Shown piece after piece: positions 53,219 to 61,301 of a stretch of DNA of 64,000 bases. The notes below the pieces were generated by a model that did no database searches, was not told the origin of the DNA, and saw only the letters and a program-made list of their open reading frames with translations. Location: positions 3,720,001-3,784,000 of the forward strand of contig OZ242366.1 in NCBI GenBank assembly GCA_965208945.1, written 5' to 3'. Each line of letters starts with the position of its first letter. Position 1 is the stretch's first letter. A program made the translations under genes and the position numbers. This DNA is from JAPPLB01 sp965208945. Its GTDB lineage: Bacteria > Acidobacteriota > Terriglobia > Bryobacterales > UBA6623.

Positions 53219-54325
53219 ATGAAACGATACGTTGCGGCCGTGGCCGTTCTGGCAATGCTGCTGGTAATGGTGCAAGGGCAGTCGAAGCAGGCGGATTGCA
53301 AAAAGTGGGGCAAGCTGCTGTTTTTCGAGAAGGCTTCACCGTCGAGGGTCAGGGAGTGCTTGGCCCAGGGAGCGAGCTTGTCCGATTTCCGGGAGGGATT
53401 TACCCCACTGCACGCAGCTGTCTTCGGACGCACGCCGTATCCGGAAGTGATAGACATTCTGATTCGGGCCGGAGCTGACGTTTCGGCCCATTCTCAAAAG
53501 TCGACGAGGGAGTCGACGCCGTTGCACCGTGCCGTTCTGGTTGCCCTATGGAATCCCGAAAGGATGTGGGCAGTTCGAATGCTCCTCGAATCGGGTGCAG
53601 ACGTGAATGCCCGCAATATGTTTGGCAAGACGCCTTTGCATCATGCAGTGGGAGTCCGTGCAAAGAGAGACACTTCGGATCTGGCACAGGTTCTGATTGA
53701 AGCGGGCGCGGATGTGAACGCGATTACCGACAAAGGCGAGTCCGCCATGAACATGACGAAAGAGCCGAGAGTCAGAAGGGTTCTTGCCACCGCGGGTGGT
53801 CGCAATGCCCCGAAGAAACCAAAAACCAAAAGCGGTTTGGGCGCTTTGGCCGCGGGCTTGTTCGGTGCGGTCGCGGCGACCGGCGCCGGACTCAACGAGG
53901 ACGAAGCCCTGGCCGTTGGGCAGGACGCGGCCGACACCGTGCTTACCGGGACGCCGACCGTTAATGCCACCTCGGCGGCGGTCGACAGAACGCGCGCACG
54001 GGAAGAAGCCGTACTGCGCGACGCGGCGCTGGCCGAAGCCACGGCCACCGCAACGGCGCGGGCTGTGTCAGACGAGTTGGTCAACCAACGGCTACTTGAA
54101 TTGGGGCTTGACCCGCACCAGTTCGACGACCAGCACACGATCAGGCAGAAACTGCGCGAGAGGGACGAAGCCCGCTTGAAGGCGGAACCGCTTCGTATCC
54201 GGAACCACAACACCCGGATACTCAACAGCGGCTGCAAGTGCATCCGCATCAAGGACAACGGCGAGTACGGCTGCCTGGACGGTCTGGTGGCCGGCAACAA
54301 CCGCCTGTGCGACATCGCCCGCTGA
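53219..54325 (+). CDS. Secreted ankyrin-repeat protein 2 with C-terminal CxC domain
   Basis: A 368-residue paralog of the 50177 product. A GAAAGGAG ribosome site and signal peptide (KRYVAAVAVLAMLLVMVQG) are followed by CKKWGKLLFFEKAS and CLAQGASL. About four ankyrin repeats follow (IDILIRAGADVSA, MLLESGADVNARNMFGKTPLHHAV, VLIEAGADVNAITDKGESAMN). The glycine-zipper stretch and Ala-rich helix are nearly identical to paralog 1. The last 35 residues are an extra domain, GCKCIRIKDNGEYGCLDGLVAGNN ending LCDIAR. This occurs as a separate small protein at 55630. Probably periplasmic or surface; function unknown. Confidence 0.8.
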   Translation: MKRYVAAVAVLAMLLVMVQGQSKQADCKKWGKLLFFEKASPSRVRECLAQGASLSDFREGFTPLHAAVFGRTPYPEVIDILIRAGADVSAHSQKSTRESTPLHRAVLVALWNPERMWAVRMLLESGADVNARNMFGKTPLHHAVGVRAKRDTSDLAQVLIEAGADVNAITDKGESAMNMTKEPRVRRVLATAGGRNAPKKPKTKSGLGALAAGLFGAVAATGAGLNEDEALAVGQDAADTVLTGTPTVNATSAAVDRTRAREEAVLRDAALAEATATATARAVSDELVNQRLLELGLDPHQFDDQHTIRQKLRERDEARLKAEPLRIRNHNTRILNSGCKCIRIKDNGEYGCLDGLVAGNNRLCDIAR

Positions 54326-54330
54326 GCACC

Positions 54331-54531
54331 ATGTCGAAAGCCTGCATGCACGTCGCTAGAGACACCCGCGACAAGCCCACTTACCGCTCGCGCCGCATCC
54401 ACAGGAAACAGGTCTGCCACTGCTGCGGCTGGGAGCGCGAGTACGCGATGCCGGTCGACAGCGGCTACGCGTGGGTCTTCAGCGACTGGCGGCCCCCCGA
54501 GCGCCGCAAGAAGCACGGCAACGATCAGTAG
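54331..54531 (+). CDS. CxxC microprotein 2
   Basis: A 66-residue paralog of the 51142 product, again five bases after an ankyrin gene stop. It keeps KPTYRS, IHRKQVCHCCGWERE (Cys29, Cys32; an extra Cys31), PVDSGYAWVFSDW. It has a basic C-terminus (RRKKHGND). Preservation of the gene order and spacing in both cassettes implies a functional link with the ankyrin protein. Confidence 0.75.
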   Translation: MSKACMHVARDTRDKPTYRSRRIHRKQVCHCCGWEREYAMPVDSGYAWVFSDWRPPERRKKHGNDQ

Positions 54532-54565
54532 AGCAACCCAATTCCATTTCGAAAGGAGACGAATC

Positions 54566-55633
54566 ATGCAACGAATCATGCTGGCGGTAGCGGTACTGGT
54601 TGCGGGATGCTGGATTCCGGCGTCGGCCCAGTGCTTGGGTATATGGGGCTCGCCCAAATTCTTCCAGAAATGGTCCAGCAAGACCTCCGATTGCCTCCAC
54701 CGTTGGGGCTCCGATCCCAACAAGTCCTCCAAGCCGCACAAGTGGTACCCGCCGATCTTCAACGCGGTGAAGTACGCGGACGACGTTCAGGTCATCCACG
54801 AGCTCGTCAAAGCCGGGGCTGACCCGCTGACGAAGGAACCGGATAACGGGAACACTCCACTCCACTTGGCCGCCAGCGTTTGGGGTGTCCAGAGTATCGA
54901 TACGATCAAAGCTCTCCTGGACTACGGAGCGGACCCGAATGCGCGCAACATCTACGGGTCCACGCCCCTGTTGTATGCATTCAGCGGGAAACGGAAGCGC
55001 GAACCGTCGTCCGAGGTGGTCGAGCTGCTCCTCAAGGCGGGAGCGGACCCGAATCTGCAGAACCGGAACGGCGAGAGCGCCATGACTCGCGTCAGCTCAC
55101 GCGACAACCGGCGTCTGCTCGTCATGGCCGGGGCGATGTACAACCCGGCCCGGAAACAGCGAAGCGGAACGCTCACGGGGATCATGACGGGGCTGGCGGC
55201 GGGGGTGGCGGCATCCGATGCCGGTATCAACAATGACGACGCGGCGACCCTGGGCGGCGCCGCCGGGGGGATTGCGGCCCGGGCGGCGCGGCAGGGGAAC
55301 AACCAACCGCTGGGCCAACTCCAGACTTCGGGGGCTCCTCAGGCCGCAGCGGCCGTCGGGGGCGGAGGCGCGTGCCAGATCCCCGGCTACCCGAACGATC
55401 CCGGCCCTAATCTCAGCTTTACGTGGTGTCCGACCGGCGTCTCGCTTGCGCTGCGCGCGTCCGCTCTGCAAGTCACCGTGCTGCAATGCGAGATCGCCAC
55501 CGGGCTGCTGAACGAGGAACAGGTGAGCGAGCGGAAAACCCAGATCGCCCAGTTGTGCAAACGGATCGACGACGTGGCTTCGTCGAACAGCGGGCCGCTG
55601 TGCCGCTGCCCGGAGGAGAGTGATATGAAGTGA
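54566..55633 (+). CDS. Secreted or lipid-anchored ankyrin-repeat protein 3 with CxIPGYP-WCP domain
   Basis: A 355-residue protein (AAAGGAGACG ribosome site). The signal segment RIMLAVAVLVAGC contains a possible lipobox (LVAGC); alternatively cleavage occurs at ASAQ. The locus signature KFFQKWSS...CLHRWGSDPN is followed by three ankyrin repeats (ELVKAGADPL, ALLDYGADPNARNIYGSTPLL, LLLKAGADPNLQNRNGES). It has a glycine-rich stretch (GIMTGLAAGVAASDAG) but no Ala-rich helix. The C-terminal 90 residues are a Cys-rich domain (CQIPGYP, FTWCPTGV, LQCEIATG, LCKRID, CRCPEE) shared with 37430 and 44345. Its stop overlaps the next start. Confidence 0.78.
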   Translation: MQRIMLAVAVLVAGCWIPASAQCLGIWGSPKFFQKWSSKTSDCLHRWGSDPNKSSKPHKWYPPIFNAVKYADDVQVIHELVKAGADPLTKEPDNGNTPLHLAASVWGVQSIDTIKALLDYGADPNARNIYGSTPLLYAFSGKRKREPSSEVVELLLKAGADPNLQNRNGESAMTRVSSRDNRRLLVMAGAMYNPARKQRSGTLTGIMTGLAAGVAASDAGINNDDAATLGGAAGGIAARAARQGNNQPLGQLQTSGAPQAAAAVGGGGACQIPGYPNDPGPNLSFTWCPTGVSLALRASALQVTVLQCEIATGLLNEEQVSERKTQIAQLCKRIDDVASSNSGPLCRCPEESDMK

Positions 55634-55764
55634 ACAATGCGAAGGTCATGCAAAGCAACTGCAGCTGCATCCGGATCAAGGAAGACGGCGAGTACAGCTG
55701 CCTCGACGGATTCGTGGTGGGCAACAACTCCTCCGGCAAACCCTTGTGCGACATCAAACGGTAG
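55630..55764 (+). CDS. 44-residue Cys-rich protein, homologous to the ankyrin protein 2 C-terminus
   Basis: Starts with GTG at 55630, overlapping the preceding TGA as GTGA, and ends at TAG 55762-55764. The product contains SNCSCIRIKEDGEYSCLDG, FVVGNN and LCDIKR. It aligns with the C-terminal domain of the 53219 product (CKCIRIKDNGEYGCLDG, VAGNN, LCDIAR). Four cysteines are conserved. An internal ATG at 55648 is an alternative start. It lacks a signal peptide, so if exported it would depend on another route or on read-through from the ankyrin gene. Confidence 0.7.
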   Translation: MNNAKVMQSNCSCIRIKEDGEYSCLDGFVVGNNSSGKPLCDIKR

Positions 55765-56189
55765 GGAGAAGCAAGTGAACCGGCTGCGGTTGGGAACGGG
55801 TCCGAGAATCGGTGGTTACGTCAACTGCAACCTCGAGGTTGATCGGTTCGTTCGGCGTCGTGGCTAAGCAAACTCGGCACTCAAGATCCTGTTTGGCTTG
55901 TATTTGTAGCTGCTTTCGCCAGGGAATTGCACCCTTCATTGGGCTGTAGCAGAAAGGATCCTTTCTGAGATGGCTGGCTGAGCAGCGCTGGTTGATTTAT
56001 GGTTTGAGCTGCGGCCGGTCTGCGTCGCGAGTTCGCATGAAGAACGGCCAAGCCTGAGAGCTTACAATCCAGGCATGGCGGGGCAGGGAGGGAAGAACCC
56101 CTAGGGACCGGCCAGATGGCCGGACCGCAAGCCCTGCACCCCCAGGGGGGCTTTCAGCCGGGGACGGCAACTGAGTTGAGGAAGCGACG
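55765..56189. other. Intergenic region with a 16-bp palindrome
   Basis: About 425 bp with no supported gene. A perfect palindrome AGAAAGGATCCTTTCT lies at 55951-55966 and could bind a dimeric regulator. The G/C-rich stretch 56080-56160 may form hairpins. It marks the end of the ankyrin locus. Confidence 0.45.
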
Positions 56190-56876
56190 ATGTGCGGCCG
56201 AATCACCCAGCAACTGTCCCCGGATCAGATTGGCGACCTGTACGGCGTACGGGCAACGCCGCCGCCGCCCGATCGAAAACCTCGCTACAATGGCGCGCCC
56301 GGGCAGGACTTCACCGCGTGCCGGCTCGATCAGGACGGCGCCCGCGTGATCGTCCGGCTGTGCTGGGGTTTGGTTCCCTCCTGGGCGCGTGACGCCAGGA
56401 CGGGTTCCCGGCTGATCAATGCCCGCGCCGAGTCCGTCCACTACAAGCCGTCGTTCCGTTCCGCCTTCCGTTTGCGCCGCTGCCTGCTGCCGGTCGATGG
56501 CTGGTTCGAGTGGCAGCCCAGAAGCCGCGGCAAGCAGCCCTATTACCTGACCCTGAAGGACGGTTCGCCGTTGTCGTTCGCCGCGCTGTGGGAGCGCTGG
56601 GATCGGGGCGGCGCGCCAATCGAGACCTTCACCATCATTACCACGGCGGCCTCCCCAGGCCTCGAAGACATCCACCATCGCCAGCCGGCGATCATCGCTC
56701 CTCGCTGGTTCAGCAACTGGCTCGACCCGCAGACGCCGCTGCCGGCGCTGCTCGAGCTGGCGCGGCAACCCTATGACGGCCCCATCGAGAGGCGCGCCGT
56801 CAGCGCTCGCGTGAACAGCGTCCGCAACGACGATCCGGACATCCTGACTGTGGCGCCGGACAGCGGGCTGTTTTGA
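56190..56876 (+). CDS. SOS response-associated peptidase (SRAP; YedK/HMCES-like)
   Basis: A 228-residue SRAP protein. After Met removal, Cys2 of MCGRIT forms a thiazolidine crosslink with abasic sites in single-stranded DNA, shielding them. The conserved partners are visible: Asn in KPRYNGAPGQD, Glu in LINARAES and His in EDIHHRQPAI (the usual HDRMP is altered to HHRQP). LLPVDGWFEW is the typical core. It is monocistronic, downstream of the ankyrin locus. SRAP genes often sit with SOS or mobile genes, but no LexA site was identified. Confidence 0.93.
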   Translation: MCGRITQQLSPDQIGDLYGVRATPPPPDRKPRYNGAPGQDFTACRLDQDGARVIVRLCWGLVPSWARDARTGSRLINARAESVHYKPSFRSAFRLRRCLLPVDGWFEWQPRSRGKQPYYLTLKDGSPLSFAALWERWDRGGAPIETFTIITTAASPGLEDIHHRQPAIIAPRWFSNWLDPQTPLPALLELARQPYDGPIERRAVSARVNSVRNDDPDILTVAPDSGLF

Positions 56877-57467
56877 CCGCCGAGGCGGCGGCCGAATGGA
56901 ACCCTCTTTCCGCTCTGATTTGCTGGAGTCTCCGTGGAGCAAGGGTGGGCTCCACACGAGTCAGCGCCTGACGGCGCTGGAGAAGGCAACCGGGTCGAAC
57001 CTTAGAATCGGAGTATGGCCAACGGACCAAGAGTCCGAGGCGTGGAATCGCCCGAGTGCTGTCGAGCAGCGCGAGCTGGACCTGGTTGTCCGCACCCGGA
57101 GGCCGGTTGTGGCTAGCCCGGGTGAGGAACGCCTGCCCGACGTTCCTCACGCCGGCCAGTGCGATCTGAAATGGCAGGCCGGAGCTGAACAAATGCAGAC
57201 CGTCCTTAGAGAGGTGCGCACGGTGCTGCAAGAGAGCGCCGACGACCGCGCCAGGAGTCTTCAGCCGCGCGTGGTAGTGTGATGGATTGATTCGATGCTC
57301 CTTGACCATCGTCGGCCCGCGTGATATGGGCCGATCCAACAAGCTGGCGTTTAGCCAAGTTAAGAGCATCGATGTAGAAGCTTGGGGGCAGTGCGCGTTC
57401 GCGCGTCGCGTTGATTTTGTAACGCACAACGCCCCCACCAATCACAATCCTGTTGGGAGGCGGAACC
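56877..57467. other. About 590 bp without a supported gene
   Basis: Long open frames exist on both strands (plus 56896-57282, minus 56800-57441) but overlap each other. They have no recognisable domain and lack credible ribosome sites. The stretch may hold a decayed gene; nothing more can be supported. Confidence 0.45.
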
Positions 57468-58499
57468 GTGGATGACCTCGACGATTCGACTGGCCGATTG
57501 CTGCTCGACAGCAACATCTGGATCAAGGAAGTTGGACTGATGAGTAAGCGGGTCTCAACGCTCCGGCTCTACATGAAGGAGCGCCGTAAGCGCTTAGTTG
57601 TGCCTGAGGTCGTACAGGCGGAGGCCGCCCGCCATCTCGCCTCCTGGATGCATAAGGAAACCGCAGCCGCGCGAAAAGCGCATGAGCGTATTGTTCGGAT
57701 GTTCGGCACACTCTCCGAATGGCGGATACCGTCAGACGAGGAAGTAGCGGCGCACGCAGAAGGCCTAGCCAGGGGAGAGGATGTTCCCGCCGACTACATC
57801 GAGTTGCAACCGGATACTGCGTTGCGCGGAGCTAGACGGTGGTTAGCCCAGCGGCCTCCTGCGCACCCTAAGGGAGGCTTCGCGGACTGTATCATCTGGG
57901 AGGAAGTCACGAATCTTCTGGACAGCCAGGATCTCTGCTTCGTGACGAACGACGGCGATTTCTTCGAAGACAACGATGACTCGAACAAATTACACCGATC
58001 CTTGCAGGAAGAAGCAGAGGCGAGAGCTCACACTCTGCGTGTCGAGCGAGACCTAGATCCCATCCTCAACGAGTTCCGTAGCGAATTCACAATAGACACA
58101 GGAGTTCTGTTGGATTTCTTGAATGCTCGAGGCGCCGAGATCAAGCGGGCCGCGGAGTCGATGGGCTTTGAATCCACGGGACTTCCGAAGGTGACCTACA
58201 AGGCGTTCGCCACGGAAAACGCGCGGGAAGTAGAAGTCCGCTTCAAGTCCGTCCAGCCGTTCGCTGATGCCTTGGAGAGAGGCTGGTCTACGGACGGGTT
58301 GTGCATTGAAGCCCGGGGGCTCTATGGGACCGAAACGCACAGGTTGGAGGACGTTTCGATGAACCGCGAAGGGCTGACGTACGTCGACGATGCTGGCAGC
58401 CGAAAGAGTGTCCCCGGCTCGACAGTCTACGCGACGGGCAAGTTGTACATGGGCACAAAACCGATCACAAGTGATCGTCGGGATCTCTTGGTCGGATGA
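57468..58499 (+). CDS. PIN-like domain protein (DUF4935 type)
   Basis: A 343-residue protein starting with GTG at 57468 behind GGGAGG. The N-terminal PIN-type nuclease domain has LLLDSNIWIKE (first Asp), VVPEVVQAEAARH, GGFADCIIWEEV and LCFVTNDGDFF (metal-binding acids). This is the pattern of the DUF4935 PIN group, often in defence or stress loci. Residues 190-343 form a second, uncharacterised domain with VTYKAFATENAREVEVRF. No antitoxin-sized gene precedes it, so it may act alone. RNA cleavage is inferred. Confidence 0.82.
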   Translation: MDDLDDSTGRLLLDSNIWIKEVGLMSKRVSTLRLYMKERRKRLVVPEVVQAEAARHLASWMHKETAAARKAHERIVRMFGTLSEWRIPSDEEVAAHAEGLARGEDVPADYIELQPDTALRGARRWLAQRPPAHPKGGFADCIIWEEVTNLLDSQDLCFVTNDGDFFEDNDDSNKLHRSLQEEAEARAHTLRVERDLDPILNEFRSEFTIDTGVLLDFLNARGAEIKRAAESMGFESTGLPKVTYKAFATENAREVEVRFKSVQPFADALERGWSTDGLCIEARGLYGTETHRLEDVSMNREGLTYVDDAGSRKSVPGSTVYATGKLYMGTKPITSDRRDLLVG

Positions 58500-58593
58500 C
58501 CGGAATTTATCAACTTCGACGCTCTGTCGGGTAGAAAGAAGGAAACCGTGGCGCTAGAGGGAAAGTCCTTCGCGGCAGTGCTTGCCAGGGGCT

Positions 58594-58821
58594 TTACGGT
58601 GATGCGGACAACCCCACGTTAACGCGACGATACGCGGGCCACTCTTTTTCGCCGCGCTTGGTCGGAACGAGATAGTAGCAAGGGATGCCTTGGGAGAGCG
58701 CTTCCGCGCATTTCGTCTTCGCGGTGGCCTCATCGCTCACGACGCACGAACTGAAAACGTACTTCTCGTCGGCGGTTAAGTAATTGATATAGACGAACGT
58801 TTTGCGGGTCTGGTTTGCCAT
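58594..58821 (-). CDS. Small hypothetical protein
   Basis: A 75-residue protein, start MANQTRKTFVYINYL, with AGGAGGAAAACC before the ATG as a strong ribosome site. Contents are VFSSCVVSDEATAKTKCAEALSQG and PCYYLVPTKRGEKEW. Three cysteines are present and there is no membrane segment. No family was recognised. It may be a small nucleic-acid or protein binding factor, but nothing in the sequence proves this. Confidence 0.6.
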   Translation of the reverse strand: MANQTRKTFVYINYLTADEKYVFSSCVVSDEATAKTKCAEALSQGIPCYYLVPTKRGEKEWPAYRRVNVGLSASP

Positions 58822-59057
58822 GAAGGGTTTTCCTCCTGTCTGGAAAGGGTTTGGAGCGTTCCGCTCACCCCGAGCGGCGGAACAGCGGAGAGCCCTGACA
58901 GGAGGGAAAGCGCGGCCCGAGCGGAACCGCCGAAGGCAAGCGTACCCATGGCGAAACCAGCCCTGTCACCGCAGATAGGGAAGAGGCTGCGATCAGCTGG
59001 CTTGCGCTTCTTGGCGGAAGATCTTCGAGGCATTCTGACCGCTAGGCTGGGTGGGGA

Positions 59058-59543
59058 ATGATGGAACTGCTGGCGATGATCGCGGTCCTGATCGCGTTCT
59101 ACCTGATCGCCAGTCGGGTACGGCGCAAGAGGCCGGGCGACACGATCACCGGACGGGCGTATGTGACGGACGGCGATGGCATCAAGGTCGCCGGCTACCG
59201 GGTGCGCTTGGCGGCCCTGGATGCTCCGGAGTGGAATCAGCCTGCGAAGCACCACTACGGGTTCTGGTTCAACCACGGCAAGCGGGTCAAAGGAGCGTTG
59301 ATTCGCGAGATTGGCGGCAGGCGGGTACAAGTGCGGGTCGAGGGGTTCGACCGTTACGGCCGGGTGCTGGGAACGGTGAGTTATCGGGGTGTAGACGTGG
59401 GCGAATGGCTGGTGCGGTCCGGCCATGCGATCGCCTGCTTCGACAAACGCTACAAGGCTGCCGAGAGCGCGGCGAAAAGCGAGCGGCGCGGCATGTGGGG
59501 CTACAAGGAGTCTTATGACCCGAGAGCGTGGCGGCGCCGCTGA
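59058..59543 (+). CDS. Membrane-anchored thermonuclease (SNase)-like protein
   Basis: A 161-residue protein. Residues 2-20 are a hydrophobic anchor (LLAMIAVLIAFYLIAS) followed by basic residues, so the domain should face out of the cytoplasm or be released. The SNase fold has VTDGDGIKVAGYRVRLAALDAPE, FDRYGRVLGTVSYRGVDVGEWLVRSGHA and a final RRGMWGYKE. Ca-binding and catalytic residues of staphylococcal nuclease (Asp, Arg, Glu) have counterparts in DGDGIKV, RLAALDAPE and DRYGRVLG. It is likely a Ca-dependent DNA/RNA nuclease. Confidence 0.82.
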   Translation: MMELLAMIAVLIAFYLIASRVRRKRPGDTITGRAYVTDGDGIKVAGYRVRLAALDAPEWNQPAKHHYGFWFNHGKRVKGALIREIGGRRVQVRVEGFDRYGRVLGTVSYRGVDVGEWLVRSGHAIACFDKRYKAAESAAKSERRGMWGYKESYDPRAWRRR

Positions 59544-59571
59544 GGGCAATCGTGCTCCGCAGTGTTGCCGA

Positions 59572-60138
59572 TCAGTGATGGGCGATGCTTGCAGCGGGGT
59601 TGCGTGACTCGCCGGGGACGAGGGCAGTGGATGAGCTCTGATGGGTGCGGGCAAACTCGCTCCAGTACTCGTAGGCTTCCTGCTGCGATTTACGGGCGAG
59701 CGAAGGAGAAAGAGGCAGATCGAGGGGAACCCGCTCGACGACCGCGAACTGGCGCTCGCTGAGCTTCTTCCAAGACGCCAGAACGGTTTCGTCGTCCTTG
59801 GTGCTCACATTGTTCCAGAGCAGCTCCCATTCGACGTTGAGCCGTCCGAGCTGCCTGAAGATCTCGTTGCTGCGGAGCGCCTTGGCGGAATAGCCGCGAA
59901 TCGACGAGAAAGCGAAGGACAAAGCTGCGAGGTTGACAGCCGAAAAGACGATCCAGCCAGGTAGCCGGTATAAGAATGAAGAGATAGTGAGTACGACGAG
60001 CACGATGCCCGAGACTTGCAATAGATCATTCAGCCGTTTGAGGCGGTGGGCCAGGTAGCCGTAGTAGCGGCACATGCGGTCGGAATCGACCAGCTCGTCC
60101 CAGACCAGCCGGCGGGTTTCATCAGAAGGCTCGATCAT
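59572..60138 (-). CDS. Two-helix membrane protein, SLATT-like
   Basis: A 188-residue protein with an amphipathic N-terminus (SDRMCRYYGYLAHRLKRLNDLL), two adjacent transmembrane helices (about 40-80, VSGIVLVVLTISSFL and WIVFSAVNLAALSFAF) and a long helical tail (LGRLNVEWELLWNNV, TVLASWKKLSERQFAV). Layout resembles SLATT/DUF4231-type membrane modules proposed for conflict systems, but the match is only structural. It is on the minus strand with the following small membrane genes. Confidence 0.6.
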   Translation of the reverse strand: MIEPSDETRRLVWDELVDSDRMCRYYGYLAHRLKRLNDLLQVSGIVLVVLTISSFLYRLPGWIVFSAVNLAALSFAFSSIRGYSAKALRSNEIFRQLGRLNVEWELLWNNVSTKDDETVLASWKKLSERQFAVVERVPLDLPLSPSLARKSQQEAYEYWSEFARTHQSSSTALVPGESRNPAASIAHH

Positions 60139-60264
60139 GATTCAGTCCTCTCATGCGGCCGCCGCACACCTGGGGGGAGCGGCGGGAGCGGTCCTTCCCT
60201 CGCCGGCGTCGGCGAGAGGACCGCAAGGCGGGGCCCGCTCGGGCGAGCCCGGCAGGCGTAGAGA

Positions 60265-60828
60265 TTACGAGAAGAGAGCTTCCCGGGTTTTCTTCATCGA
60301 GTTCATGTAGACGAGGACCTTCGAGCAGACGTTCGAGAGCTCATTGACGTGATGGATGATGTTCTTCTCGTCTTGCTCGGTCATGCTGAGAGGGTCGAGG
60401 TGGCCGTTTTGCGAGGCGTGCAGCAACTCCTTGCGGAGGGTTTCGCAGTGCTCGTTGAGCTTGTTGCAGTCGAAGGGCTTGTCCATGTCGGGTTTCTCCT
60501 TGGCGGTGAGGTTCGTGAGCTTTCCGCGCATTTGCGCCTGGCGGAAAGCGGAGAACCGTATGGCGGTGCGCGAGAGCTGAGGGTGGAAGTCGTCGAACAG
60601 TTTGTCGGCGATGAACTGCAGGGCGAAGATCAGGAAGATCCACATCGCGATCGAGATCGCGATGTGGAGGGGGTTGCGGAGGAAAGGCAGGATGCTTATG
60701 TAGAGCGCCCCTGCGGCGACCAGCGTGAAGAAGGACCAGCGGCCTCGGAGGGCGCTTTGGATGAACCGCGCGTGATCGCGGAAGAGGTTCGACAGCCAGG
60801 AGGCGCGGTTTTCTTCAAGGGCGTCCAT
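60265..60828 (-). CDS. Two-helix membrane protein of unknown function
   Basis: A 187-residue protein. Two transmembrane helices lie at about 33-50 (FFTLVAAGALYISIL) and 54-75 (LHIAISIAMWIFLIFALQF). The cytoplasmic C-terminal half is helical and charged (KLNEHCETLRKELLHAS, DEKNIIHHVNELSNVCSKVLVYMNSMKK) and may form a coiled coil. It has no recognised domain. Its general layout is like the 59572 product, but sequence similarity is not evident. Confidence 0.6.
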   Translation of the reverse strand: MDALEENRASWLSNLFRDHARFIQSALRGRWSFFTLVAAGALYISILPFLRNPLHIAISIAMWIFLIFALQFIADKLFDDFHPQLSRTAIRFSAFRQAQMRGKLTNLTAKEKPDMDKPFDCNKLNEHCETLRKELLHASQNGHLDPLSMTEQDEKNIIHHVNELSNVCSKVLVYMNSMKKTREALFS

Positions 60829-61076
60829 GCCGGCAGTATGGAGCCCTCGACCGCGGGCGTCAACGAAACGGCCGTCGACGCAACCTCTCTTGCCGGAGAA
60901 AGAAGGTCAGTGCAGAGCAGTTCGCGCAAAAAACGGGGTCGGTGGCCATCGACGAGGGTGCGGCGAACGCCGGAGCTCCCTCGATCGCGGAACGTATCGC
61001 GGGGCAGCCTCACACCCCACCGTGTGGGAGACTGCGGCCAAGCTGTAAGCCTGGCCGCAGTCAGGCGGTCAGTCGT

Positions 61077-61301
61077 TCAGGATGGTGATGGAGAAAAGCA
61101 GGAAGCTGAGTCCAAGCACGACGAACATGGATAGTGATTGATTCGGGGGGGGACGAAGGGCAGGATCAGGGTGAATGCGATCAAGGCGATGAGGTAGCTG
61201 TAGAAGGTACTGTTCTGACGGGTGCGTTTCTCGTCGCGCTCAGCTTCCTCGCGTTGCAAGCGAATGCGCATCTCACGAGCGGTCTCATCCGGTCGTATCA
61301 T
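61077..61301 (-). CDS. Small two-helix membrane protein interrupted at a C8 homopolymer
   Basis: Starts at ATG 61301 (RPDETAREMRIRLQREEAERDEKR), followed by one transmembrane helix (STFYSYLIALIAFTLILPFV). At the eight-base C run (minus strand, 61145-61152) the frame enters NHYPCSSCLDSA and stops. With one more C it would read on as SMFVVLGLSFLLFSITILND, a second helix ending at 61079. The native product is therefore probably about 75 residues with two helices. The shift is a sequencing error, a mutation or phase variation. Confidence 0.55.
   Translation of the reverse strand: MIRPDETAREMRIRLQREEAERDEKRTRQNSTFYSYLIALIAFTLILPFVPPRINHYPCSSCLDSASCFSPSPS

Noticed and set aside
56800..57441. A 213-residue minus-strand frame between the SRAP and PIN genes
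   Set aside because: It overlaps the SRAP gene antisense, has no domain or ribosome site, and competes with an equally poor plus-strand frame.
58776..59654. A 292-residue minus-strand frame antisense to the SNase-like gene
   Set aside because: The plus-strand SNase fold and the small gene at 58594 explain the sequence; the antisense product is Pro/Arg/His-rich without motifs.
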